A DNA stretch of 64,000 nt from Pseudomonas sp. PB120 (GCF_009761815.1 NZ_RWIN01000082.1:1-64000); one strand, 5' to 3'. Positions 39,690-51,896 are shown, counted from the stretch's first letter. Notes: generated by a model from the letters alone, not told the origin. Made by a program: numbers and translations.

Positions 39690-40011
39690 GCCGATAGCTT
39701 GCTACCAAACCCGTCTAGACCGGGGCTGAGCCGACGTTTTTTTGTACAAACAACAACTTAGAGAGGCTGTAAAAATCAGGGACTTGCAGCCGCTAAAATA
39801 GCCATACCACTTATCGGCCATTTTCTTGACGCAAGGCCACGGGTCTTCTTAGCTTCACCGTACTACCCCCGGAAGTACCATCAGGGACAAACCCCAGACA
39901 CCCGTAATAACGGGCGGGCAGAGGCTTGCCCCCATCCATTCGGTCGCCCCTCATTCGGGGTAGGAGAGACGCCAGAGCGAGATACGGAATGCGATTGCAA
40001 GGTAGACCTCC
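39690..40011. promoter_or_regulatory. 322-bp gap between two autotransporter-like genes
   Basis: No gene is visible. A run of seven T at 39737-39743 follows GC-rich sequence with weak self-complementarity and may end the upstream transcript. TTTGTACAAA at 39741-39750 is a perfect 10-bp palindrome. The remainder presumably carries the promoter of the downstream beta-barrel gene, but no clear boxes are seen. Confidence 0.45.
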
Positions 40012-41082
40012 ATGAAAACTTCATTCACCTCACAAGAGATCAAAGTTACTTTTTGCACTGTCTCGAGTTCACTCCTGCTGTGCTCCTCCATTGAAGTGCA
40101 GGCTTCGCCTGCGGAGGAAGACACAACACCCTGGTACCGCCAGGATGTCCCGGTCCTTAACCTGACCACTGCAATCGCGGCAACCTACCCTGGCCGATTT
40201 GGCATCATTCCGGATTTACGAAGTACACACCTGACCACCGAAGACGCTGCCCCGTCAGCCTGGGATCAGCTCTATGGGCAGGCCTCGCGCAAGGCACAGA
40301 CCGATTACCTGGCGCTGGGGTCTACCTTCTCCGGTGCAGGTGAATTGAAGAGCCCGCCGATTCTCACCTTGCAAACCAGTAACGGTCAGACTCAGCGAGT
40401 CGGGTTGATCGGCGGCCTGACTCAGTTTCAGGGCAACAGCAACGGCCTGGTGACCAGCCCGGCCCTGGCCAACCCGAACAGCGACACCCTCAACCTGCAA
40501 GGCCAGAGCCTCGGCGCCTACTGGAGTTTGATCGGTGCCCAGGGCTGGCACGTTGATTTGACCGCCAGCGGCGGCCGGGTCAATGGTTTCAGCCGCAACG
40601 AACAAGGCGCCCGACAAGCCACCGAAGGCAGCGCGATGACCCTCTCGGTCGAAGGTGGATTCCCGATTGGCCTGAGCGATAACTGGGTGGTCGAACCCCA
40701 GGCGCAATTGATCAATCAGCGCATTACGCTGGATACGCCATACGCCGGTTCGGGCAATGCCTCGTCCAGCGACCTGACGTCATGGAGTGGTCGGGTCGGT
40801 GCCAAATTGAAAGGGAGTTACGACATCAATGGCCTGCCTGTCGAACCCTATGTGCGGACCAACTTGTGGCACACCGTGTACACCGGCAACACCGTGACCC
40901 TCGATCAGGTCGACAAAATCAGCAGCAGCCGCAATTCCTCGACAGTCGAGTTGGGGTTGGGATTGGTGGCCAAGGTGACACCGGCGGTGAGCCTGTATGT
41001 CAGCGCCGATTACAGCAGTGATGTGGATGACAATGATTTGAACGGGTTGATTGGCAGCCTGGGGGTGCGGATGCGGTGGTGA
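40012..41082 (+). CDS. Passenger-less autotransporter beta-barrel protein
   Basis: Encodes 356 residues. A signal sequence ends near IEVQA. About 45 residues later the autotransporter beta-domain starts directly, without any repeat passenger, and runs to the C terminus (GSLGVRMRW). It aligns with the barrel of the upstream autotransporter: WVVEPQAQLINQRITLDTPY against WVVEPQAQVIHQKVSLDSQD, and EPYVRTNLWHTVYTGNTVTL against EPFVRANLWHTFSGTDSVTF. The N-terminal WYRQDVPVLN also echoes the upstream linker LYRPEVPTW. It is an outer-membrane barrel, probably derived by duplication and passenger loss. It may be a porin-like relic or display only a short stub. Confidence 0.85.
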   Translation: MKTSFTSQEIKVTFCTVSSSLLLCSSIEVQASPAEEDTTPWYRQDVPVLNLTTAIAATYPGRFGIIPDLRSTHLTTEDAAPSAWDQLYGQASRKAQTDYLALGSTFSGAGELKSPPILTLQTSNGQTQRVGLIGGLTQFQGNSNGLVTSPALANPNSDTLNLQGQSLGAYWSLIGAQGWHVDLTASGGRVNGFSRNEQGARQATEGSAMTLSVEGGFPIGLSDNWVVEPQAQLINQRITLDTPYAGSGNASSSDLTSWSGRVGAKLKGSYDINGLPVEPYVRTNLWHTVYTGNTVTLDQVDKISSSRNSSTVELGLGLVAKVTPAVSLYVSADYSSDVDDNDLNGLIGSLGVRMRW

Positions 41083-41114
41083 GGGGCTGGCAGCAAGCAT
41101 TGTTTTGTCTGGGC

Positions 41115-41220
41115 TGACGCCATCGTCGGAACGCCGCCCGGAGCCGGCTCGCTCCCACAGGGATTGCACCCTCCCTGTGGGAGCACTGAACCTGTGGGAG
41201 CGAGCCGGCTCGCGATGGCA
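41115..41220. repeat. REP cluster after the beta-barrel gene
   Basis: A long degenerate REP at 41115-41163 contains GAGCCGGCTCGCTCCCACAG. An isolated CTGTGGGAG lies near 41175, and an inverted copy CTGTGGGAGCGAGCCGGCTC starts at 41192. The GCCGGC stem centre differs from the AGCAGGCT centre of the other REPs. Confidence 0.75.
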
Positions 41221-41239
41221 GCGCCTCGGAGTCAGTAGA

Positions 41240-43471
<2,232 letters not shown>

Positions 43472-43473
43472 GA

Positions 43474-46400
43474 CTACTCTCCACCAAGATCGGAAAAGGG
43501 TTTAAGCCCACTCAATAATCCATATAAACCGTGCAACGGCACAGGCAGCCATGCAGGTCGGTTCTCCGCCTCATACGCCACCTCGTAAGCCGCCTTCTCC
43601 AGACCGAACAACGCCAGCGCGGCGTCCTCGCCTCCCGGATCTTGCCACGCATGAGCAAGACTAGCTGCCGCCAGCCGATAAGCGTCGACAAATGCCTGTT
43701 TCGCCTCATTTAAATAACGATCTGCTACCCGCTGTCGTGCTGCTTGCGCATCGACGGTGTTGTCGACGTTGTGCACGTTGATCGTCATCGCCGCCGCATA
43801 ATCGAAGGAGCGCAGCACGCCACTGACGTCCTTGTACGGGCTGTGCTTGCCCCGACGCTCGCTCAACGGACGCGCGGGCTCACCCTCGAAGTCGATCAGG
43901 TAGGCATCGCCCTTGATCACCAGCACTTGCCCCAGGTGCAAATCGCCATGGACACGGATGCGTAATCCGCCAGCGGCTTGTTTGCCCAGGTCCTGAACAT
44001 GGCTGAGGATGGTTTTCTTGTTGTCCAGTAAACGACTGACCAACGCTTTGTCCGCAGGGTTCAGTTCGTTTTGATGTTGCTTGAGCAACTTCAGCGCGTG
44101 CTCCAGTTGCGCGGCGACGTCCTTGGCTGAGACCAGTGCGTCTTTTTGCGAAGTGATTTGGGGAGCGAAATCCGGATTGTCAGTGGGCGCCGCCAGCACC
44201 TGGTGCATTTCACCGAGACGCTGGCCGAGCATCCCGGCGAAATCCTTCAGCTCACCCAAGGCGTTGTAGTGCTGTTCCTGTTCGGACATGGCATCAGCGA
44301 GTTCGTCACGCAACGCCCGTTCCAGGTTGTTCTGGGTCCACTCCCAGGCATCGCCCTGATTGCTCAGATAACCTTGGGCAATCATCAGCAGGTTGTCTTC
44401 ACCCTTGCCGTCGCGCCGAACCACCGAGCCGAGCAATGGCGAGATGTTGGCGAACCCGGCGCCGGTCAGGTAGGCGCTCATCTCCAGCTCCGGGTGAGTG
44501 CCCGAGGCGACTTTGCGGATCAGCTTGAGCACCAGGCTTTTACCAATCACCACCGAACTGTTGGACTGTTCGGCGGAGAGGTAGCGCACCTCGGATTCGG
44601 CGGTGAGGCCCAGTTTCTCCAGTTCGTCCGTCGGTTCGAAGCGGATCTCGCCGCCATCCGAAGGCAACACGGTGCGGTTCTGCATGCCCTGCAGCACGGC
44701 GCGGATAAAGTTTTCCAGGGCGAACGCATCGGTGATCAAGCCGACCTGCGGCCCGCGTCGAACGCGGGACAGCGCCAGTTGTTGCGGTAACGGGGCGCCG
44801 ACCTGATCTTCCGCGATAAAACCAAAGGGCAGTTGATAGCGGCTGGTATGGCCGCCGCTGGTCACCTCGATTTCACTCAATAACACCGGATGCTGCGGGT
44901 CGCCGAAGCGCACACCATAGGCCAGGTTGACCTTCTCGATGGTCGCGTCCTTGCCGGCGAACCAACGGCGGTTCTGCAACCAGTTGGGCAGGATGCCCTG
45001 CTCCAGCGTGGTCCGGGACGGGGCTTCGAGCAGTTCTTCCATGCGTTTCTTCAGCACCAGGGTGGTGAAGTCCGGCAGGCTTTGCGCCGGTTCCACGTGC
45101 CAGCTCGGCATCTGGTTTTCTGCCGCCAGGCCAAACCAGTAGAAACCGTACGGCGCCAGGGTCAGCAGGAAATTCAGCTGGCCGATGGGCGGAAACGCAT
45201 TACCGCCGAGCATCTCCACCGGGACCATGCCGGCATACGCAGACAGATCGAGCTCCGCCGCTTGCGCACTGCGCGAGACGTTGGCCACGCACAGGATGAT
45301 TTCGGATTTGCCATCCGGTCCGGTGAATTCACGGGTGTAGGCCAGAATCCGCCGGTTGCTCGGCGAAAGCATTTTCAGCGTGCCGCGCCCAAACGCCTTG
45401 GACTGCTTGCGCACGGCGAGCATGCGCCGCATCCAGTTCAGCAACGAATGCGGGTCACCGGCCTGGGTTTCGACGTTGACCGACAGATAACCGTATTGCG
45501 GGTCCATGATCGGTGGCAGCACCAGGCTCGCCGGATCGGCGCGGGAGAACCCACCGTTGCGGTCGATGGACCATTGCATCGGCGTGCGCACGCCGTCACG
45601 GTCGCCGAGATAGATGTTATCGCCCATGCCGATTTCATCGCCGTAGTACAAGGTCGGCGTGCCCGGCATCGACAGCAGCAGGCTGTTGAGCAGCTCAACG
45701 CGCCGACGATCACGCTCCATCAACGGGGCGAGGCGCCGGCGAATCCCCAGGTTGATCCGCGCCCGGCGGTCCGCCGCGTAGTAATTCCACAGGTAATCGC
45801 GTTCCTTGTCGGTGACCATTTCCAGGGTCAGCTCATCGTGGTTGCGCAGGAAAATTGCCCATTGGCAGTTAGCGGGGATTTCCGGGGTCTGGCGCAGAAT
45901 ATCGGTAATCGGGAAACGGTCTTCCTGGGCCAGCGCCATGTACATGCGCGGCATCAACGGGAAGTGGAACGCCATGTGGCACTCGTCGCCATTGAGGCCC
46001 TTGGCGTCGGTGTCGCCGAAGTAAAGTTGTGTGTCTTCCGGCCATTGATTGGCTTCGGCGAGCAGCATGCGGTCCGGGTAGTTGGCGTCGATCTCGGCCC
46101 GGATCTGCTTGAGGACGTCGTGGGTCTCGGGCAGGTTTTCGTTATTGGTGCCGTCGCGTTCGATCAGGTAGGGAATGGCGTCCAGGCGCAGGCCGTCGAT
46201 GCCCATGTCGAGCCAGTAACGCATCACCGACAGCACGGCTTTCATGACTTGCGGGTTATCGAAATTCAGGTCGGGCTGGTGGGAATAGAAACGGTGCCAG
46301 AAATACTGGCCGGCCACCGGGTCCCAGGTCCAGTTGGATTTCTCGGTGTCGAGGAAGATGATGCGGGTGCCGTCGTATTTATGGTCGTCGTCGGACCAGA

Positions 46401-46815
46401 CGTAGAAGTCCCGCGCCGCCGAACCGGGCTTGGCCTTGCGCGCCCGCTGGAACCAGGCGTGCTGGTCCGAGGTGTGGTTGATCACCAGTTCGGTGATGAC
46501 CCGCAAACCCCGTTCGTGGGCCTCGGCGATGAAGCGCCTGGCGTCGGCCATGGTCCCGTAATCCGGGTGCACGCCACGGTATTCGGCAATGTCGTAGCCG
46601 TCATCGCGACGGGGCGACGGGTAGAACGGCAGCAGCCAGATGGTATTGACGCCGAGGTCGGCTATGTAATCAAGTTTGGCAATAAGACCGGGAAAGTCGC
46701 CGATCCCGTCATTGTTGGAGTCGAAAAAAGACTTAACGTGAACCTGGTAGATCACCGCATCCTTGTACCAGAGCGGGTCTTTGATGAAGGTGGCTGCCTT
46801 GGGTTTCTTCGCCAT
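43474..46815 (-). CDS. treS: Trehalose synthase fused to maltokinase
   Basis: Encodes 1113 residues from ATG 46815, with AGGAG 6 nt upstream. Residues about 1-560 are TreS (GH13_16): [20 protein letters not shown], nucleophile [18 protein letters not shown], acid [11 protein letters not shown] and [13 protein letters not shown]. The remainder is a Pep2/Mak1-type maltokinase with [11 protein letters not shown] and the kinase-like [20 protein letters not shown] (HGDLHLGQ catalytic loop) and [11 protein letters not shown]. TreS interconverts trehalose and maltose; the kinase traps maltose as maltose-1-phosphate, the GlgE substrate. Fusion channels the intermediate. This fused form is common in pseudomonads. 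Confidence 0.95.
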   Translation of the reverse strand: MAKKPKAATFIKDPLWYKDAVIYQVHVKSFFDSNNDGIGDFPGLIAKLDYIADLGVNTIWLLPFYPSPRRDDGYDIAEYRGVHPDYGTMADARRFIAEAHERGLRVITELVINHTSDQHAWFQRARKAKPGSAARDFYVWSDDDHKYDGTRIIFLDTEKSNWTWDPVAGQYFWHRFYSHQPDLNFDNPQVMKAVLSVMRYWLDMGIDGLRLDAIPYLIERDGTNNENLPETHDVLKQIRAEIDANYPDRMLLAEANQWPEDTQLYFGDTDAKGLNGDECHMAFHFPLMPRMYMALAQEDRFPITDILRQTPEIPANCQWAIFLRNHDELTLEMVTDKERDYLWNYYAADRRARINLGIRRRLAPLMERDRRRVELLNSLLLSMPGTPTLYYGDEIGMGDNIYLGDRDGVRTPMQWSIDRNGGFSRADPASLVLPPIMDPQYGYLSVNVETQAGDPHSLLNWMRRMLAVRKQSKAFGRGTLKMLSPSNRRILAYTREFTGPDGKSEIILCVANVSRSAQAAELDLSAYAGMVPVEMLGGNAFPPIGQLNFLLTLAPYGFYWFGLAAENQMPSWHVEPAQSLPDFTTLVLKKRMEELLEAPSRTTLEQGILPNWLQNRRWFAGKDATIEKVNLAYGVRFGDPQHPVLLSEIEVTSGGHTSRYQLPFGFIAEDQVGAPLPQQLALSRVRRGPQVGLITDAFALENFIRAVLQGMQNRTVLPSDGGEIRFEPTDELEKLGLTAESEVRYLSAEQSNSSVVIGKSLVLKLIRKVASGTHPELEMSAYLTGAGFANISPLLGSVVRRDGKGEDNLLMIAQGYLSNQGDAWEWTQNNLERALRDELADAMSEQEQHYNALGELKDFAGMLGQRLGEMHQVLAAPTDNPDFAPQITSQKDALVSAKDVAAQLEHALKLLKQHQNELNPADKALVSRLLDNKKTILSHVQDLGKQAAGGLRIRVHGDLHLGQVLVIKGDAYLIDFEGEPARPLSERRGKHSPYKDVSGVLRSFDYAAAMTINVHNVDNTVDAQAARQRVADRYLNEAKQAFVDAYRLAAASLAHAWQDPGGEDAALALFGLEKAAYEVAYEAENRPAWLPVPLHGLYGLLSGLKPFSDLGGE

Positions 46816-46853
46816 GTGAAACTCCTGTTGAACTCGGTTCAGCAACGCTTACT

Positions 46854-46978
46854 TGTGGCGAGGGGATTTATCCCCGTTCGGCTGCGAAGCAGTCGTAAAA
46901 ATTCGGCTGAAGGAATGGGTTGCCTGATTATTTGGGGGCCGCTTCGCAGCCCAGCGGGGATAAATCCCCTCGCCACAA
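46854..46978. repeat. Long inverted repeat with conserved CGGCTGCGAAGC module
   Basis: Arms of 36 nt, GTGGCGAGGGGATTTATCCC continuing CGTTCGGCTGCGAAGC and its inverse, match except at three central positions. The module CGGCTGCGAAGCAGTCGTAA follows. It sits in the 182-bp gap between glgE and treS. The same inner module with other outer arms occurs at 51.9 and 56.7 kb. Confidence 0.8.
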
Positions 46979-46997
46979 AGGCCCCTTGCCATGGCAT

Positions 46998-48995
46998 CTA
47001 GGGGGCAGTAATCCGCCAAATCCCGAACGGCTGATACGCCGGATCAATCCGCATGAATTGATACTTGCCATACCACGTCCAGCGGTGGCCGTTCATCAGG
47101 TCCTCGCCCTGGGTGTGAGCATCGTCAGGCAAGCCCATTTCCCACAGCGGCAACTCGAAATTCGCCTCCTGAACGTTATGCGGATCCAGGCTGACCGCCA
47201 CCAGAATGAAATTGCTGCCGTCTGCACTGCGCTTGCCGAAATACAGGATGTTGTCGTTCCACGCGTTGTAGAGCGTCAGGCCCAGGTGCGTGTGCAACGC
47301 CGGGTTTTGTCGGCGTATGCGATTGAGCTGAGCGATTTCGGCAATGATGTTGCCCGGCGCATTGAAGTCTCGCGGACGGATTTCGTACTTCTCCGAATTG
47401 AGGTACTCCTCCTTGCCCGGCACCGGCGCGGCTTCGCACAGCTCGAACCCTGAATACATGCCCCAAAGGCCCGAGCCCATGGTCGCCAGCGCCGCGCGGA
47501 TCAGGAACCCGGCGCGCCCGGACTCATGCAGAAAAGCCGGGTTGATGTCCGGTGTATTGACGAAGAAATTCGGCCGATAACACTCGCGCCACGGCGATTG
47601 GTTGAGCTCGGCGAAATAGGTCGAGAGCTCATACTTGGTGTTGCGCCAGGTGAAATAGGTGTAGCTCTGGGAATAACCGACTTTGCCCAGGCGCGCCATC
47701 ATCGCCGGCGTGGTGAAGGCTTCCGCGAGGAAGATCACCTCGGGGTACAACGCCCGCACATCGGCGATCAGCCATTGCCAGAACGGCAATGGTTTGGTGT
47801 GAGGGTTATCGACGCGAAAGATCTTCACGCCCTCCTCGACCCAACCCACCACGATGTCGCGCAACTCGACCCACAGGCTCGGAATCGCCTCGACGGCATA
47901 GAAGTCGACGTTGACGATGTCCTGGTATTTTTTCGGCGGGTTTTCGGCGTATTTGATCGTGCCGTCCGGCCGCCAGTTGAACCAGCCGGGATGCTGTTGC
48001 AACCAAGGGTGATCCTGGGAGCACTGGATCGCGAAATCGAGGGCGATTTCCAGGCCATGATCCGCCGCCGCGGCCACCAGCCGGCGAAAATCCTCGCGGG
48101 TGCCCAGTTCAGAGTGGATCGCTTCATGCCCACCTTCCGCGCTGCCAATCGCGTAGGGACTACCCGGATCGTCCGGCCCGGCGGTCAGGGAATTATTCGG
48201 GCCTTTGCGGTAGCTCCGCCCGATGGGATGGATCGGCGGGAAATACAGGACATCGAAGCCCATGTCCTGGATCATCGGCAGCCGCGAATGCACGTCGTTA
48301 AAGGTGCCATGGCGCGCCGGATTGTCGGTGATCGAGCGCGGAAACAATTCATACCAGCTGGCGAATTGCGCCAATTCCCGCTCGACGTCTACCGGGTATT
48401 CAGGGCTGAGGCTCAGGTACGCGCGGTGGTCGGCCTGGGCCATCAACTCGGCGCTGCGCGCGTGCAAAAACAGTGCGACTTGCTCGGTTTCCAGCAGCCC
48501 CGCCAGTTCATGGTGCAGCGCCGCGAGCTGCTCGCTCAGCGGTCCGTCGGCACGTTCGGCGGCGTGTTGAACCAGCGTCCGGCCTTCCTGCAGTTCAAGA
48601 CTGACCGGTACCCGCGCCGAATGCTTTTTCTCCAGTTCATAACGGAAACTGGCGAACTGGTCGATCCAGGCCTCAACGCAAAACACATAGCGGCCCTGGC
48701 GCTCGACGCGGAACTCGCCCTGATAGCCGTTATTGCCGAGCTCGCCCATGACTTCGCTGTGCCAGACCTCATCACCGTCAGCGCGCCAGCGGATGCGCAC
48801 CGCCAGCTTGTCGTGACCATCGGCAAACACCTTGCTGGTCACCACCACGTCCTGCCCTTCGACCGCCTTGACTGCAAACTGCCCGCCATCAAGGATCGGC
48901 ATGGTGTTTTCAATCGCGATACGCGGCAGCAGCAACGCCTGCGACAGTGGCATATGAGGGTTGTAGTTCAGTTCTGTCGGTTTTTCGGCAGTCAT
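46998..48995 (-). CDS. glgE: Alpha-1,4-glucan:maltose-1-phosphate maltosyltransferase
   Basis: A 665-residue GH13_3 protein from ATG 48995 with AAGGAGA upstream. It has an N-terminal beta-sandwich, then YELFPRSITDNPARHGTF, MGFDVLYFPPIHPIGRSYRK, nucleophile region GVKIFRVDNPHTKPLPFW and acid VIFLAEAFTTPAMM. It transfers maltosyl units from maltose-1-phosphate to glucan ends. It is first in the glgE-treS/mak-glgB operon, and an AlgU-like promoter lies about 70 bp upstream. Trehalose can thus be turned into glucan without ADP-glucose. Confidence 0.95.
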   Translation of the reverse strand: MTAEKPTELNYNPHMPLSQALLLPRIAIENTMPILDGGQFAVKAVEGQDVVVTSKVFADGHDKLAVRIRWRADGDEVWHSEVMGELGNNGYQGEFRVERQGRYVFCVEAWIDQFASFRYELEKKHSARVPVSLELQEGRTLVQHAAERADGPLSEQLAALHHELAGLLETEQVALFLHARSAELMAQADHRAYLSLSPEYPVDVERELAQFASWYELFPRSITDNPARHGTFNDVHSRLPMIQDMGFDVLYFPPIHPIGRSYRKGPNNSLTAGPDDPGSPYAIGSAEGGHEAIHSELGTREDFRRLVAAAADHGLEIALDFAIQCSQDHPWLQQHPGWFNWRPDGTIKYAENPPKKYQDIVNVDFYAVEAIPSLWVELRDIVVGWVEEGVKIFRVDNPHTKPLPFWQWLIADVRALYPEVIFLAEAFTTPAMMARLGKVGYSQSYTYFTWRNTKYELSTYFAELNQSPWRECYRPNFFVNTPDINPAFLHESGRAGFLIRAALATMGSGLWGMYSGFELCEAAPVPGKEEYLNSEKYEIRPRDFNAPGNIIAEIAQLNRIRRQNPALHTHLGLTLYNAWNDNILYFGKRSADGSNFILVAVSLDPHNVQEANFELPLWEMGLPDDAHTQGEDLMNGHRWTWYGKYQFMRIDPAYQPFGIWRITAP

Positions 48996-49064
48996 CGAGC
49001 ATCTCTCCTTTACGCCCCATGGACGCTCTTGTGTCTGATGTTCCTTGAATTGACTCACCTAGGT

Positions 49065-49092
49065 TCCGAGCAACCGGTAGCCGTAAAAGTTC
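49065..49092 (-). promoter_or_regulatory. Predicted AlgU (sigma-22/RpoE-type) promoter of glgE operon
   Basis: On the minus strand GAACTT (49092-49087) is separated by 17 nt from TCGGA (49069-49065). The AlgU consensus is GAACTT-N16/17-TCTGA, so only one base differs. The start site would be about 60 nt before the glgE ATG. AlgU control of trehalose and glucan genes under osmotic stress is known in other pseudomonads. Confidence 0.55.
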
Positions 49093-49191
49093 ACCGGGAT
49101 TTGCCTGAGACTTCGGGTGAATCAAATCCTTTACGCAGTGGTCAACACACTTAAGCACGACTCACGCCATGTGCCACAGGAGACCTCAACC

Positions 49192-49359
49192 ATGAGCATT
49201 CCAATCCCGGCTGAAACACCCGATCCGAACATCGATCAACCGACCATCCCGCCTACGGAGCCGCAACCGGTGCCGGAGCAAGATCCGCCAGAGACTACCG
49301 CGCCACCGCGTGAGGAACCGCCGACGACCGTGCCGCCGGTGATTGTGCAACCAGAATGA
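49192..49359 (+). CDS. Acidic proline-rich mini-protein
   Basis: Encodes 55 residues from ATG 49192 with CAGGAGA upstream. Nineteen of the 55 residues are Pro, ten are acidic and only one is basic (Arg); there is no Lys, Cys or aromatic residue. The whole chain should be an extended, disordered polyproline-like peptide. It has no signal peptide or membrane segment and no recognisable domain. It is divergent from glgE and ends 7 bp before the convergent mgtC-family gene. The ribosome site and clean boundaries argue that it is real; function is unknown. Confidence 0.6.
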   Translation: MSIPIPAETPDPNIDQPTIPPTEPQPVPEQDPPETTAPPREEPPTTVPPVIVQPE

Positions 49360-49366
49360 TGACAAT

Positions 49367-49867
49367 TTACGGGATGTGATCCTTGTCGAGCAGCTTCACG
49401 ATTTTCGGCATCACACTGAAAACCCCCAACGCCAGCAGCGTACTCAGTACCGCCGTCGACTCCCTTCCCAACCCCGCCGCCACACCAATCGCCGCCGTCA
49501 TCCACAACCCGGCGGCGGTGGTGAGGCCTTTGACGTGGCCTTCGTCGCCTTCCTGGTTTTTCAGGATGGTCCCGGCGCCGAGGAAGCCGATGCCCGCGAT
49601 CACGCCTTGGACCACGCGGCTCATGGCGTCTGCCTGTGAGCCGGACATTTGCGGCACCAGCACGAACAAGGCGGCGCCCAGTGCGACCAACATGTGGGTG
49701 CGCACCCCGGCGGCCTTGCCCTTGTGTTCACGCTCGAATCCGAGGATGCCGCCCAGGAGGGCGGCGATCAGCAACCTGACGGTGATTCGCGTCAGTTGCG
49801 AGGCGTCGCCGATGTCGGCGAATTCGGCTTGCAGGGTCACCCACACCTCATGCCACCACGCGTTCAT
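49367..49867 (-). CDS. MgtC/SapB family membrane protein
   Basis: Encodes 166 residues from ATG 49867. Four or so transmembrane helices carry the MgtC signature: LLIAALLGGILGFEREHKGK (about 33-52), GVRTHMLVALGAALFVLVP and VVQGVIAGIGFLGAGTILK, followed by GLTTAAGLWMTAAIGVAAGL. It lacks the long soluble C-terminal domain of virulence-type MgtC, so it is the short SapB type. Members help cells cope with low magnesium and acid, in part by restraining the F-ATPase; that role here is inferred from family only. Confidence 0.9.
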   Translation of the reverse strand: MNAWWHEVWVTLQAEFADIGDASQLTRITVRLLIAALLGGILGFEREHKGKAAGVRTHMLVALGAALFVLVPQMSGSQADAMSRVVQGVIAGIGFLGAGTILKNQEGDEGHVKGLTTAAGLWMTAAIGVAAGLGRESTAVLSTLLALGVFSVMPKIVKLLDKDHIP

Positions 49868-50002
49868 GTCGCTGTCCTTGTGCTGATGGATGGAAAATCG
49901 CTCGATTCTGGATGGACCGCGCCGACCATTAATCGGTTGCACAGAACGATGCCCGGCCGATGCGCCCTAACACTGTAGAACCCGCTCAAAAAGGACCTGC
50001 CC

Positions 50003-50236
50003 ATGACCGTTCGCATCGAAAACCAGACCTGCTTTTTCACCCTCGAAAACGGCGAAGAAATTCGTCTGTGCCCCGACGTGACCATCATTACCGACTCGGA
50101 AAAAGCCATGTCAGCGGTGGACATCAACGGCCAGCGCGTTTACATCACTGAAGCAGAAGCCGATGCATTGACCGTAGCAGGCGCTGTGGACGGTCGCCGG
50201 CATTTGAAGGCCACGGACAGTGATTCGGTTATTTGA
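50003..50236 (+). CDS. Small conserved protein, DUF3203-like
   Basis: Encodes 77 residues. It reads as a compact, soluble, acidic protein with two similar-looking beta segments (NQTCFFTLENGEEIRLCPDV and VDINGQRVYITEAEADALTV). I believe it belongs to the Pseudomonas DUF3203 group, but this is from memory of length and style. No catalytic motif is visible. It stands alone, with a strong intrinsic terminator 71 bp downstream that separates it from ccoG. Confidence 0.7.
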   Translation: MTVRIENQTCFFTLENGEEIRLCPDVTIITDSEKAMSAVDINGQRVYITEAEADALTVAGAVDGRRHLKATDSDSVI

Positions 50237-50306
50237 CTGATCCGGTCAACCGCATCGCTGGACGCCGGATATAGCCGCCAACAGGTGCTTCAACTTGTCG
50301 CAGGCA

Positions 50307-50336
50307 GCGGATCAGCCAGCATCTGATCCGCTTTTT
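50307..50336 (+). terminator. Intrinsic terminator after the DUF3203-like gene
   Basis: GCGGATCAG (50307-50315) and CTGATCCGC (50323-50331) form a perfect 9-bp stem with a 7-nt loop, followed by TTTTT (50332-50336). It is one of the two clearest terminators in the window. Confidence 0.9.
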
Positions 50337-50417
50337 ATTGCGATACCTGAGTCTGTTATGCAAACAGATCGACGCTCATAGTGCTCTGGCCTGATGGAGG
50401 CTGATGAGCGAAAGACC

Positions 50418-51848
50418 ATGAGCGATAGAATCCCCGTCCGATTAGTTGAAAGCACCGCTTCAGTACAGACTTTCGAGCCTTCGCGTCCAAAGATGAGGGC
50501 CAAGTCCAGCGACAACCTGATCCACACCCGCAGCTTCACCGGACTGTTCCGCACCCTGCGCATGGGCGGCGCGGGGTTTCTTTTCCTGTTGTTTTTCGGC
50601 ACCGTGTGGCTGAACTGGGGCGACCGTCAGGCGGTGCTCTGGGACCTTGCCGACAGTAAATTCCACATCTTCGGCGCGACGTTCTGGCCCCAGGATTTCA
50701 TCCTGTTGTCGGCGTTGCTGATCATCGCTGCGTTTGGCCTGTTCGCGATCACCGTGTTCGCCGGCCGGGTCTGGTGTGGTTACACGTGCCCACAGAGTTC
50801 CTGGACCTGGATTTTCATGTGGTGCGAGAAAATCACCGAGGGCGAGCGCAACCAGCGCATCAAGCTGCAAGCCGCCCCCTGGGGCCTGAACAAGGTGATG
50901 CGCCGTTCGGCCAAGCACACGTTGTGGCTGGCGATCAGCCTGCTGACCGGCCTGACCTTCGTCGGCTACTTCACGCCCATCCGGCCGCTGGCCGAGGAAC
51001 TGCTGACCTGGCAAATGAGCGGCGTCAGTCTGTTCTGGGTGCTGTTTTTCACCGGCGCGACCTACATCAACGCGGGCTGGCTGCGCGAAGCAGTGTGCAT
51101 GCACATGTGCCCGTATGCGCGGTTCCAGAGCGTGATGTTCGACAAGGACACCCTGACCATTTCCTACGACGTTGCTCGCGGCGAAAACCGTGGCCCGCGC
51201 AAACGTGACGTGACACCGGCCGAGGTCGGCCTGGGCGATTGCATCGACTGCCAACTCTGCGTGCAGGTCTGCCCGACCGGCATCGACATTCGTGACGGCC
51301 TGCAGATGGAGTGTATCGGCTGTGCGGCGTGCATCGACGCCTGCGATTCGATCATGGACAAAATGGGCTACGCCCGTGGCCTGATCAGCTATACCTCGGA
51401 GCATCAGTTGCAAGGTGGCAAGACGCATCTGTTGCGCCCCCGGCTGATCGGCTACACCGCCGTGTTGCTGGTGATGATTGGCGCGTTGGTGCTGGCGCTG
51501 GTGGAGCGGCCGATGGTATCGCTGGATGTGAGCAAGGATCGGGGCCTGTTCCGGGAAAACAGCCAGGGGCAGATCGAAAACATTTACAGCCTCAAGGTCA
51601 TCAACAAGACCCAGCAGCGTCAGGCTTACCGCCTGAGCCTGGTCGATGGCGACGGTTTTCAGTTGCAAGGCAAGACCGAATTGAGCCTGGCACCGGGTGA
51701 GATCGTCGATGTGCCGGTGTCGGTGGCGATGACGGCTGACCGGCCGAGCAGCAGTTCGCAGACCCTGCGCTTCAAGGTGGTCGACAGTGATGAGCCGGGC
51801 ATTTACAGCGTGGCCAATAGCCGGTTTGTGGCGCCGATGAACAGGTGA
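50418..51848 (+). CDS. ccoG: Cytochrome c oxidase accessory protein CcoG (FixG/RdxA)
   Basis: Encodes 476 residues from ATG 50418. Five or so membrane segments surround two cluster regions. Conserved Cys motifs include WCGYTCPQSSWTWIF and MHMCPYARFQSVMFDKD. The ferredoxin-like pair is CIDCQLCVQVCPTG and CIGCAACIDACD. The C-terminal IgG-like domain is periplasmic. CcoG helps deliver copper (as a cupric reductase) for assembly of cbb3-type oxidase. No ccoNOPQ genes are adjacent, so this is an unlinked copy; a second ccoG near the oxidase operon may exist elsewhere. Confidence 0.92.
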   Translation: MSDRIPVRLVESTASVQTFEPSRPKMRAKSSDNLIHTRSFTGLFRTLRMGGAGFLFLLFFGTVWLNWGDRQAVLWDLADSKFHIFGATFWPQDFILLSALLIIAAFGLFAITVFAGRVWCGYTCPQSSWTWIFMWCEKITEGERNQRIKLQAAPWGLNKVMRRSAKHTLWLAISLLTGLTFVGYFTPIRPLAEELLTWQMSGVSLFWVLFFTGATYINAGWLREAVCMHMCPYARFQSVMFDKDTLTISYDVARGENRGPRKRDVTPAEVGLGDCIDCQLCVQVCPTGIDIRDGLQMECIGCAACIDACDSIMDKMGYARGLISYTSEHQLQGGKTHLLRPRLIGYTAVLLVMIGALVLALVERPMVSLDVSKDRGLFRENSQGQIENIYSLKVINKTQQRQAYRLSLVDGDGFQLQGKTELSLAPGEIVDVPVSVAMTADRPSSSSQTLRFKVVDSDEPGIYSVANSRFVAPMNR

Positions 51849-51896
51849 TCCTTTAGACTGCGGCGTTCTGGGGCACTGTTGGAGCACTGTTAAAAC

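Noticed and set aside
44890..47001. A 703-codon plus-strand frame across treS
   Set aside because: It is a shadow of the treS/maltokinase gene; the translation is rich in His, Gln and Arg without any domain, and no ribosome site is seen.
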